Part shown: positions 1 to 5,131 of the stretch, piece after piece
Numbering within the stretch: the stretch's first letter is position 1
How the letters are laid out: each line of letters starts with the position of its first letter
From: Caldifarciminota bacterium
GTDB taxonomy: Bacteria; Hydrothermota; Tepidihabitantia; Tepidihabitantales; JAOUPE01
Direction of reading: 5' to 3'
Assembly (NCBI GenBank): GCA_029880025.1
Contig: JAOUPE010000122.1
Span: 1 to 5,428, forward strand
Length of the DNA stretch: 5,428 bases
Notes under the pieces: generated by a model
What the model was told of the DNA's origin: nothing
What the model saw: the letters and a program-made list of their open reading frames with translations, nothing else
Databases searched by the model: none
Program-made: the position numbers and the translations under genes

Positions 1-31
1 TAGGCATGGATTTTTTCAAAACCCACGCATT

Positions 32-92
32 TAACGAATGATAACAAATTTATCGAATTCGTGTTATTCGCTGTCATTTGCGCTATTCGTTA
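32..92. repeat. Imperfect palindromic intergenic repeat with ~10-nt internal period
   Basis: The outer arms TAACGAAT (32-39) and ATTCGTTA (85-92) are perfect inverted copies. Inner pairs AAAT/ATTT (46-49 with 76-79) and CGAAT/ATTCG (54-58 with 66-70) continue the symmetry around a 7-nt loop. The motif is also tandem: ATTCG or ATTTG begins at 57, 66, 76 and 85, and CGAAT begins at 35 and 54. The element starts 5 nt past the stop codon of the last CNNM-like gene. It could fold at the 3' end of that mRNA as a stabilising or weak termination hairpin, but on the minus strand no clean U-run follows it. Its build resembles dispersed palindromic repeats seen between genes in many environmental bacteria; copy number cannot be judged from this window. 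Confidence 0.6.
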
Positions 93-97
93 TTAAA

Positions 98-1057
98 TTA
101 ATCTTCGCTTCTGATTTCACCGACCAATTCCTCGACCAGGTCTTCCAATGTAACAATCCCTGATGTCTCAGCGTTTTCATCCTTGACGATTGCCAAGTGT
201 TCGCCTTTTCGCTTCATTTCGCTTAACACCTCCATGGCTCGAGTATTTTCCGATACGACATAGGCGCGGCGAATACGCCGATAGGGCAGGAACAGTAAAT
301 CTTTGGTGTGAATAACACCGGTAATATTCTCTGGACTACCTTTATAAACCGGATATCTTGAGAAGCCCCATTTTTTTATCTCTTCGCACAAATTCAACAA
401 GGTTGTTCCTTCTGGCGCCGACACGACTCTTGAAAGCGGCAAAGCAACTTCACCCACTTTCATCCGACTGAACTCAAAGAGTCGGGCAGCAATGCCCGAT
501 AAGAGAGCTTGACCATTTCTCCCTTCTTGATGCAATTCGTCATAGACGCGCATAGCAACCACAAAATCCTTTCGGGAAATACCAACCAGATAATCGCTCT
601 TTTTCGTAAACGGCGAGGTTATACCACGAGCAAATGAAGATAAAAGATAAGTGACCGGTGCAAAAATTTTCATTGCCCAGTCTAAAACATAAGCGGCAAA
701 GCTTGCCCATTGTTCAGGAAAAGCTTGTGCCAAACTTTTCGGTAAAAACTCGCTGAAGACCAAGGATAAGATAACAACGATTACAACCGAAAGTGTGGTA
801 TAACCCGGACCAAAGTTACGAATGAAATAATTGGAAAAAAGAACCGAGGCTAAAACGACAAATAGATTGGTTCCGATTAAGGTTGTGACCAGAATCTTTT
901 CTTTATTTTTTAAAAGTCGCAAAGCGCGTTCTGACCCGAAACGTTTGGCACGACTCCAGTTTAGAAGTCTTATCCAGTTGGCACGGGTAAAGCTGGTCTC
1001 ACTGCCGGCAAAGAACCCTTGCAGCAAGAGGGCAATTAAACCTAATAGGATTTCCAT
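98..1057 (-). CDS. Divergent CNNM/CorC-family membrane protein (DUF21 + CBS pair, no CorC_HlyC domain)
   Basis: A 319-aa inner-membrane protein of the CNNM/CorC (HlyC-like) family, whose characterised members export or regulate Mg2+. The DUF21 transmembrane domain covers about residues 1-150, with hydrophobic segments near 2-16, 55-75, 87-103 and 120-140 and the family signatures GSETSF (18-23) and FSEFLPKSLA (101-110). A cytoplasmic CBS pair spans about 200-315, with FSRYPVY (232-238), GVIHTKDLL (247-255) and GIVTLEDLVEELVGEI (300-315). Two things are odd. The usual MTPR motif at the start of the first CBS domain is replaced by ALPLSR (205-210), and the protein ends just after the CBS pair, lacking the C-terminal CorC_HlyC domain its upstream paralogue has. 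The ATG start lies 3 nt after the stop of that paralogue, with only a weak GAAAG ahead of it, so the two are probably co-transcribed and translationally coupled. Family is secure; transported ion and activity are inferred. Confidence 0.9.
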   Translation of the reverse strand: MEILLGLIALLLQGFFAGSETSFTRANWIRLLNWSRAKRFGSERALRLLKNKEKILVTTLIGTNLFVVLASVLFSNYFIRNFGPGYTTLSVVIVVILSLVFSEFLPKSLAQAFPEQWASFAAYVLDWAMKIFAPVTYLLSSFARGITSPFTKKSDYLVGISRKDFVVAMRVYDELHQEGRNGQALLSGIAARLFEFSRMKVGEVALPLSRVVSAPEGTTLLNLCEEIKKWGFSRYPVYKGSPENITGVIHTKDLLFLPYRRIRRAYVVSENTRAMEVLSEMKRKGEHLAIVKDENAETSGIVTLEDLVEELVGEIRSED

Positions 1058-1060
1058 AAA

Positions 1061-2296
1061 TTAAGACTTTCGAATTAAGACCTGTTCGATACGGTTCTTG
1101 CTAACATTTTTTATTTCAAAATAGAGCCGACGAAAGGTGAATGAGTCGCCAACTTTAGGCAAGCGATTCAACTGAGCATGAATAAAACCGGAAAGTCGCT
1201 CGTAATCGAGTCCTTTAAAGGCTCGGCGAAAAATTCGATTTAAGGTCCTCAAATCAATTTCACCATCGACCAGATAATTCTTCTCGTCCAACTTAAAATA
1301 GGGCAGTTCTTCCTGCAGGTCGTATTCGTCGGTGATTTCACCAAAGATTGCTTCCAAAATATCTTCCAGAGTTACTAGCCCGGCGGTTTGTCCGAATTCA
1401 TCGACCACGATTGCGATGTGCGAACCCTTCTTGCGTAATTCTTCTAAAAGAAATGATAACTTTTTAACTTCGGGCACAAAATAAGCCGGGCGTTTAATCT
1501 CATCCACGGTATTTATTCCGCCGATACTGGTCAGGAGGTCTTTAACATACACGATTCCTACAACATTATCGACCGAACCTTCGTATACCGGGAATCGGGA
1601 AAATCCGGTCTTTTTAGCAAACTCGACCGCCTGCTCACAGCGCATATTCTTTTCCATACCATCAATCTCAATCCTTGGGGTCATCACCTCGGATGCAGTG
1701 CGCTTGTCTAATTCGAGTAAATTATGGAGTATCTCTTCTTCGGCAGCCGATATCGTTCCTTGTTCTTTACCGATTTCAATCATGGTCATGAGTTCTTCAT
1801 CGGTCGGAAAAGTTGGCTGTTTTGCCCGACGCAGGATGGTGAAACCAAGATGGGATAGTAAATTAACTAATGGCGAAAATAGTTTGGAAAGTAACACGAT
1901 GAGTGAAGAAGAAAAAGTAGCAAAAGAGACCGGTCTTTTGGCTGCCCAAACCTTGGGGGTAACTTCGCCAAAGACCAAAAGCAGTCCGGTCATCATCACC
2001 GCCCCGATACCCAGATAAAGGTCAGGTGCTAAGCCATAATAACGGGAAAAGGCAACCACCAACAAAGTAAATACCGACGAGGCGGTGATATTAACCAGAA
2101 GATTGGAAAGAAGGATTGTGCCTAAAAGTCTGGGCGGATTAGAAAGTAAATGTTCGATTCGGCTGATATTTTTTCGTTTTGCTTCCTTAAGTTGGGCTAA
2201 GACAATTTTCGATATCGAAAACAGAGCGGTTTCCGAGCCAGAAAACAGGGCAGAGAAGAAAAGACAAATAATGACAATGGTTAAATACCAGAGCAT
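1061..2296 (-). CDS. CNNM/CorC-family Mg2+ transport protein (DUF21 + CBS pair + CorC_HlyC)
   Basis: A full-length 411-aa member of the CNNM/CorC family, inner-membrane proteins linked to Mg2+ efflux and also annotated as hemolysin or HlyC/CorC transporters. The order is canonical. The DUF21 membrane domain covers about 1-165, with hydrophobic stretches near 3-20, 57-85, 95-112 and 128-150, GSETALFS (20-27) and FGEVTPK (109-115). The CBS pair (about 203-322) opens with EVMTPR (203-208) and carries GFSRFPVYEGS, GIVYVKDLL, VVDEFG and GLVTLEDILEAIFGEI. The CorC_HlyC domain (about 335-409) includes YLVDGEIDL. CBS domains of this family bind ATP, which tunes transport. The ATG is preceded by no clear Shine-Dalgarno and lies 44 nt beyond the ybeY stop, with a possible hairpin in between. 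The 3-nt gap to the next, shorter paralogue suggests tandem duplication and possibly a heteromeric complex (inference). Confidence 0.94.
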   Translation of the reverse strand: MLWYLTIVIICLFFSALFSGSETALFSISKIVLAQLKEAKRKNISRIEHLLSNPPRLLGTILLSNLLVNITASSVFTLLVVAFSRYYGLAPDLYLGIGAVMMTGLLLVFGEVTPKVWAAKRPVSFATFSSSLIVLLSKLFSPLVNLLSHLGFTILRRAKQPTFPTDEELMTMIEIGKEQGTISAAEEEILHNLLELDKRTASEVMTPRIEIDGMEKNMRCEQAVEFAKKTGFSRFPVYEGSVDNVVGIVYVKDLLTSIGGINTVDEIKRPAYFVPEVKKLSFLLEELRKKGSHIAIVVDEFGQTAGLVTLEDILEAIFGEITDEYDLQEELPYFKLDEKNYLVDGEIDLRTLNRIFRRAFKGLDYERLSGFIHAQLNRLPKVGDSFTFRRLYFEIKNVSKNRIEQVLIRKS

Positions 2297-2307
2297 ATTT
2301 ACTTAAC

Positions 2308-2336
2308 AAAAAATGATCGCATCGGTAAAAGCGACC
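2308..2336 (-). terminator. Candidate weak intrinsic terminator or attenuator between ybeY and the CNNM pair
   Basis: Read on the minus strand, GGTCGC (2336-2331) pairs with GCGATC (2320-2315): 6 bp including one G-U, across a 10-nt loop. It is followed by A and then six T (2313-2308). The layout is that of a rho-independent terminator, but the stem is short and the loop large, so full termination is doubtful. It lies in the 44-nt gap after the ybeY stop and directly before the CNNM start, where partial termination could lower expression of the two membrane proteins relative to phoH-ybeY. Confidence 0.35.
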
Positions 2337-2340
2337 TTAG

Positions 2341-2679
2341 TCAATGGTGACGACCTAAAAGGTGCATTAAGCCGTGTTTGACTAATCGAAAAATCTCCTC
2401 TTTTTCGGTTAAGCCATATTCTTTGGCTTGCTTTTTTGCCCTTTGCCGACAGACATAGACCTCGCCTAAAAATTCATCGTCAAACGGAAAAGCTAAGACA
2501 TCGGTTATCCGATTCCGGCCAAGATATTTTCGATTCAACTTTTGGATATAGTCGCTATTAACGAAAATGACCGAAAGTTTTTTGGGCGATTTATCCTTAA
2601 GCAAGGTTTGTAAAAATTGTTTCAACTCTTTAACCAAATTTTGATTCTTTATCCCGAAGATTTCAATCTTTGTCTTCAT
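2341..2679 (-). CDS. ybeY: YbeY endoribonuclease (rRNA maturation factor), C-terminally short
   Basis: YbeY is a zinc-dependent single-strand endoribonuclease that acts in 16S rRNA 3'-end maturation and 70S ribosome quality control in the cytoplasm. This 112-aa form shows LNRKYLGRNRITDVLAFPF (48-66), matching the family TDVLSFP signature, then LGEVYVC (71-77), and the metal-binding H-x3-H-x5-H at His102, His106 and His112. The normal HGxLHLxGYDH motif reads HGLMHLLGRHH, so the usual Tyr-Asp before the last ligand are Arg-His. The protein ends on that third histidine, whereas relatives are about 150 aa and continue into a further helix. Neither other frame downstream restores the tail. The ATG at 2679 is preferred over an in-frame TTG at 2703 because the protein then begins with the first beta-strand (KIEIFG). 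This gives a 17-nt overlap with phoH, consistent with translational coupling. Confidence 0.9.
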   Translation of the reverse strand: MKTKIEIFGIKNQNLVKELKQFLQTLLKDKSPKKLSVIFVNSDYIQKLNRKYLGRNRITDVLAFPFDDEFLGEVYVCRQRAKKQAKEYGLTEKEEIFRLVKHGLMHLLGRHH

Positions 2680-3679
2680 ATGCTTTAATGATTTTGGAGA
2701 CAAGGGACGGTCTTACAACATCACGTTCGTCAAAATAAATGAACTTAATACCAGCGATGTGTTGCAAGCGGTTTCTTGCTTCAACCAAGCCCGAGGTCTG
2801 GTTTTGACCCAAATCAATCTGAGTAATGTCACCAGTCACAATCGCTTTGGAATTCCAGCCCAGGCGGGTAAGAAACATCTTCATCTGAATCGGAGTAGTA
2901 TTTTGTGCTTCATCTAAAATCACAAAGGCATCAGAAAGGGTTCTGCCTCGCATATAAGCTAATGGCGCAACTTCAACCACTTCTTCGTCATAGAGCCGTC
3001 TCAACTTTTCCATTGGCACCATGTCATAAAGCGCATCGTAGAGAGGTCTTAGATAGGGGTCGACTTTTTCTTTAAGATTACCCGGCAAAAAACCTAATGA
3101 TTCACCAGCCTCGACTGCCGGACGAGTAAGGATAATCCGGGAGATTTTCCCGGCAACCAAGGCTGATACCGCTTTTGCTACTGCCAGGTAAGTTTTACCC
3201 GTACCAGCCGGACCAATACAGATGACAATATCATAATCAGCAATCGCCTTTAGATATCCGGATTGATTCGGTGTTTTTGGGTGAATTAACTTTTTGGGAG
3301 TGGAAACGTTCAAACCCGGTTCAATTTCCTGCCCTTTGGCAGCACGATTCGCCAAGCTCTTTTTTGGTGCGGCAGCAAGGAATCTTTCTCCAACTTCTTG
3401 TTTTCCTTTGACTTGCCTGATTGCATACCCCACTGTTTCCGGGGTGATTATTTCACCATTTTTTGCGATTTTAATCAGCCTTTGAAATAATTCCTGAATC
3501 TGATAGACTTCGAGTTTAGGACCTGAGACCCGAATTCGGTCGCCCCGGGCAACAATTTGGGCTTGAAATCTTTCGTTAATAATATTTAGATTTTCATCAT
3601 TTAAACCTAAGATTAACAATGGATTGATATCGCCTAAATAAATACTGATTTTCACTTGACTTTGGTGATGGTTACTCAA
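2663..3679 (-). CDS. phoH: PhoH-family P-loop ATPase (PhoH-like)
   Basis: A 338-aa cytoplasmic ATPase of the PhoH family, a P-loop NTPase group related to the helicase core, suspected to act in RNA metabolism and commonly found next to ybeY. The N-terminal KH-like region (about 10-75) has the typical LGLNDENL stretch (24-31) and ARGDRIRVSG (44-53). A Lys-rich linker follows at about 100-138. The PhoH core carries Walker A GPAGTGKT (156-163), ILTRPAVEAGESLGFLPG (183-200), YMRGRTL (242-248), Walker B VILDEAQN (253-260) and TGDITQIDLG (282-291). All expected motifs are intact and the length is normal. The start is TTG at 3679, supported by AGGAAG 10 nt upstream and a well-placed promoter. A GTG at 3655 would begin nearer the conserved domain but has no ribosome-binding site. 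The gene leads a probable phoH-ybeY-CNNM-CNNM operon. Confidence 0.95.
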   Translation of the reverse strand: MSNHHQSQVKISIYLGDINPLLILGLNDENLNIINERFQAQIVARGDRIRVSGPKLEVYQIQELFQRLIKIAKNGEIITPETVGYAIRQVKGKQEVGERFLAAAPKKSLANRAAKGQEIEPGLNVSTPKKLIHPKTPNQSGYLKAIADYDIVICIGPAGTGKTYLAVAKAVSALVAGKISRIILTRPAVEAGESLGFLPGNLKEKVDPYLRPLYDALYDMVPMEKLRRLYDEEVVEVAPLAYMRGRTLSDAFVILDEAQNTTPIQMKMFLTRLGWNSKAIVTGDITQIDLGQNQTSGLVEARNRLQHIAGIKFIYFDERDVVRPSLVSKIIKAYEDKD

Positions 3680-3689
3680 TTACTTGATT

Positions 3690-3695
3690 CTTCCT
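3690..3695 (-). promoter_or_regulatory. Ribosome-binding site that supports the phoH TTG start
   Basis: AGGAAG on the minus strand ends 10 nt before the TTG at 3679. No comparable site precedes the GTG at 3655. The predicted transcription start from the adjacent promoter falls at about 3695, so the Shine-Dalgarno would lie at the extreme 5' end of a leader of only about 16 nt. Confidence 0.5.
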
Positions 3696-3701
3696 GTCAA
3701 A

Positions 3702-3730
3702 ATTCTAATGAGAAGGATCAAAAAAGTCAA
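3702..3730 (-). promoter_or_regulatory. Sigma-70 type promoter for the phoH operon
   Basis: On the minus strand the -35 box TTGACT (3730-3725) and -10 box TAGAAT (3707-3702) are separated by exactly 17 bp. Each matches the housekeeping consensus at 5 of 6 positions. The predicted start near 3695 lies just ahead of the phoH TTG codon. The -35 box is set back-to-back with the -35 box of the divergent promoter, 22 bp apart, across an AT-rich stretch that could act as a shared upstream element. Confidence 0.65.
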
Positions 3731-3752
3731 TGATAATCTTTGTATAATTTTC

Positions 3753-3781
3753 TTGACATATACTGAATTGCAATACAAAAT
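3753..3781 (+). promoter_or_regulatory. Probable housekeeping promoter for the DUF2934-sigma-anti-sigma unit
   Basis: A perfect -35 box TTGACA (3753-3758) is followed after 17 bp by CAAAAT (3776-3781), a 4-of-6 match to the -10 consensus. The predicted start near 3788 gives a leader of about 17 nt that contains the strong AAAGGAG site (3793-3799), spaced 5 nt from the ATG at 3805. The spacer contains an 8-bp palindrome, ATTGCAAT (3767-3774). A perfect TATAAT at 3743-3748 has no usable -35 box on this strand. I saw no ECF-type GGAAC -35 element here, so the unit is not obviously autoregulated by its own sigma factor. Confidence 0.5.
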
Positions 3782-3804
3782 AATAGGTATGGAAAGGAGA
3801 TAAA

Positions 3805-3996
3805 ATGCCAAGAAAGAAAACAGCACAGAAACCGAAAACCGAACGCAAAATTTCGGCTGATGAGTTTATTGCTCGAGTCCGAATGAAAGCTTATGAACTA
3901 TATGAAAAGCGAGGTTTTTCTCATGGTCAAGACCTGGATGACTGGTTAGAAGCAGAACGGATTGTCAAAAAAGAACTCGGTATTTCTAATAAATAA
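3805..3996 (+). CDS. DUF2934 domain small protein
   Basis: A 63-aa protein matching the DUF2934 family (function unknown). The core at about 20-57 has the characteristic AYELYEKRG (29-37), then HGQDLDDWLEAERIV (40-54). Within it the Trp-x-x-Ala-Glu and Arg-Gly-x-x-His-Gly type positions are kept. A basic N-terminal tail precedes it (7 Lys/Arg in the first 15 residues), which could contact nucleic acid or acidic partners; this is inference. There is no signal peptide or membrane segment. The ATG has the best ribosome-binding site in the window, AAAGGAG at 5 nt spacing. It is the first gene of the rightward unit: its stop lies 28 nt before the sigma factor ATG. The position suggests a role tied to the sigma/anti-sigma pair or simple co-regulation with it. 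Family assignment is firm; role unknown. Confidence 0.88.
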   Translation: MPRKKTAQKPKTERKISADEFIARVRMKAYELYEKRGFSHGQDLDDWLEAERIVKKELGISNK

Positions 3997-4008
3997 GGCA
4001 ACTTACAT

Positions 4009-4026
4009 ATATTATCAATATAATAT
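4009..4026 (+). promoter_or_regulatory. AT-only inverted repeat covering the sigma factor start codon
   Basis: ATATTAT (4009-4015) and ATAATAT (4020-4026) are perfect inverted copies around the 4-nt loop CAAT. The right arm contains the first two bases of the ATG at 4025. No Shine-Dalgarno lies at normal distance; the nearest purine run, AAGG (3995-3998), overlaps the upstream stop. In mRNA the stem would be weak (A-U pairs only), so thermal or coupled control of translation is possible. A chance palindrome in an AT-rich gap is equally likely. Confidence 0.3.
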
Positions 4027-4675
4027 GAAAGAGCTGGCAAAGCCTGAAGAGCGAAAAAGCCTGCCACCCGGCGATTCGCTCCTGGTCAAACGGGCAAAAG
4101 ATGGTGATGACTCGGCTTTTGCTGAGCTGGTAAGACGTTATGAACGAAAGGTTTATAATATCTGCTATCGAATGCTGGGTTGTGAAGAGGAGGCGAGTGA
4201 AGCCTTACAGGATTCATTTTTGCGTGCCTATCACTTTCTAAAGAAATTTAAAGGTAAGTCTTCATTTTACACATGGTTATATCGAATTGCAACCAATGTC
4301 TGTTTGACCCGATTGCGTAAACGCAAAAAGATGATGACGCCCCCTGTGGATGAAATGCAAGACAGGCCTAGGTTGCGCCAGCCAATTTTTGTATCCAGTG
4401 ATGTGATTGGCGAAATCCCAGATGCCTCGCTAAGTCCAGAACGTTTAGTCCGTCAAAGAGAGTTACGCCGCGCTTTATCCCAAGCGGTTGATGATTTACC
4501 GGCTGGTTTTCGTTCGGTAGTGGTATTAAGGGATTTTGAAGGACTGTCCAATCGGGAAGTTAGCAAAGTGCTTAACCTATCGGTGGCTGCGGTTAAATCA
4601 CGATTACATCGGGGTCGACTCTTTTTACGGAATCGGCTCGAATCTTATCTTAATAGCCATGACCAAAATATTTAG
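4025..4675 (+). CDS. ECF-type RNA polymerase sigma factor (sigma-70 family)
   Basis: A 216-aa alternative sigma factor of the extracytoplasmic-function group, which directs RNA polymerase to a stress or signal regulon. Sigma region 2 spans about 31-101: FAELVRRYERKVYNICYRM (32-50), then the core-binding and -10 recognition stretch through EALQDSFLRAYHFL (59-72) and FYTWLYRIATN (81-91). A 45-residue linker (about 102-145) replaces sigma-3. Region 4 spans about 146-205, with DLPAGFRSVVVLRDFEGLS (157-175) and a helix-turn-helix near 174-198 ending VKSRLHRGR, which reads the -35 element. The ATG at 4025 is chosen over an in-frame TTG at 3962, because the TTG would overlap DUF2934 and add 21 residues unlike any sigma N-terminus. 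The ATG lacks a clear ribosome-binding site and lies in an AT palindrome. The anti-sigma gene overlaps its 3' end. The regulon cannot be told from sequence. Confidence 0.94.
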   Translation: MKELAKPEERKSLPPGDSLLVKRAKDGDDSAFAELVRRYERKVYNICYRMLGCEEEASEALQDSFLRAYHFLKKFKGKSSFYTWLYRIATNVCLTRLRKRKKMMTPPVDEMQDRPRLRQPIFVSSDVIGEIPDASLSPERLVRQRELRRALSQAVDDLPAGFRSVVVLRDFEGLSNREVSKVLNLSVAAVKSRLHRGRLFLRNRLESYLNSHDQNI

Positions 4676-4958
4676 AGTAAAAAAGAGAAAAAGAGTTTTG
4701 GCGCCTAAGGGTAACCTTCCGAAGCAGGCTGAGTGTCGGGAATTTATTAAAATCATTTCGGATTTTGTCGACTTAGAATTTAACGAGAATCGTTCGATAA
4801 GAATCCGAAATCATCTTATCACTTGTGTGCGTTGCACTCAGGTTTATCGCGATGTCCGGATGATGATTCAATTGTGTCGGTCCGAATCGATGTCCGAGCC
4901 TAAGAAAGTGCATGCCGAACTCTGGAAAGTCTTGCAACAGAAATTTAAATTGGGCTGA
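4659..4958 (+). CDS. Soluble zinc-binding anti-sigma factor (ZAS / zf-HC2 type)
   Basis: A 99-aa probable anti-sigma factor for the adjacent ECF sigma. The zinc-binding anti-sigma signature H-x3-C-x2-C is present as His52, Cys56 and Cys59 (HLITCVRC), with a fourth likely ligand Cys26 in ECREFIKIISDFVD and another cysteine at 73. This spacing matches ZAS proteins such as RsrA and ChrR; in RsrA, zinc-linked cysteines form disulfides under oxidation and release sigma. No transmembrane helix follows the zinc motif, so it should act in the cytoplasm, and a thiol/redox or other intracellular signal is plausible but not shown. The N-terminus is strongly basic (8 Lys/Arg in the first 18). The ATG at 4659 overlaps the sigma gene by 17 nt with no Shine-Dalgarno, so translational coupling probably fixes the sigma:anti-sigma ratio. 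The frame is open further upstream, but that part is a shadow of the sigma gene. Confidence 0.85.
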   Translation: MTKIFRVKKRKRVLAPKGNLPKQAECREFIKIISDFVDLEFNENRSIRIRNHLITCVRCTQVYRDVRMMIQLCRSESMSEPKKVHAELWKVLQQKFKLG

Positions 4959-5037
4959 GTTAATCCAGAATTTTAAATTATAAAATCATTTCAGTAATTG
5001 GTCGTTTGTAGACGCTGAATTTACGGAAAAGATATGT

Positions 5038-5093
5038 AACCACGAGATTTTCACAGATTTTTTCTTGTGTTAATCTTGTGAAATCGTGTGGTT
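5038..5093. repeat. Palindromic intergenic repeat / hairpin between convergent genes
   Basis: Arms 5038-5059 (starts AACCACGAGATTTT) and 5072-5093 (ends ATCGTGTGGTT) pair at 19 positions with one G-U, one mismatch and two single-base bulges, around a 12-nt loop. Each arm is internally tandem: CACGAGATTTT then CACAGATTTT on the left, CTTGTGTTAAT, CTTGTGAAAT then CGTGTGG on the right, a 10-11-nt period. It sits between the anti-sigma gene and the convergent beta-barrel gene and could end transcription from both sides, although no long U-run follows the stem on either strand. Its build is like the repeat at 32-92, and it is probably a dispersed, non-coding palindromic element (inference). The rest of the 4959-5131 gap shows only a 6-bp AT hairpin at 4970-4986. 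Confidence 0.65.
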
Positions 5094-5131
5094 TCTATGT
5101 CCGCGGTGGTTGTTTTTTCTTCAATCTTCTT

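Noticed and set aside
831..1064. Plus-strand 77-aa open frame
   Set aside because: Lies antisense to the start of the short CNNM-like gene, has no ribosome-binding site and no recognisable motif; a shadow frame.
1698..2306. Two plus-strand open frames (1698-2018 and 2085-2306)
   Set aside because: Both are antisense to the well-supported full-length CorC-like gene and their translations look like no protein family.
2316..2344. TTGACT (2344-2339, minus strand) as a promoter for the CorC pair
   Set aside because: At 17 bp the -10 position reads TGCGAT, only 3 of 6 matches, and neighbouring spacings are no better.
3294..3485. Plus-strand 63-aa open frame
   Set aside because: Antisense to the linker and N-terminal part of phoH; no independent evidence of coding.
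3962..4024. N-terminal extension of the sigma factor from TTG at 3962
   Set aside because: Would overlap the end of DUF2934 and add 21 residues (including an odd Tyr-rich stretch) not typical of ECF sigma factors; the ATG at 4025 begins a normal N-terminus.
3997..4026. GGCAACTT as an ECF-type -35 box for autoregulation
   Set aside because: The matching -10 position would fall on the start codon itself, so transcripts would begin after the ATG.
4536..4658. Upstream extension of the anti-sigma frame into the sigma gene
   Set aside because: These 41 codons lie within the sigma region 4 coding sequence in another frame and show no anti-sigma features; the ATG at 4659 gives a normal-size protein.
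4970..4986. ATTTTA/TAAAAT hairpin as terminator of the sigma/anti-sigma unit
   Set aside because: Six A-T pairs only, with no U-run after it; too weak to call.
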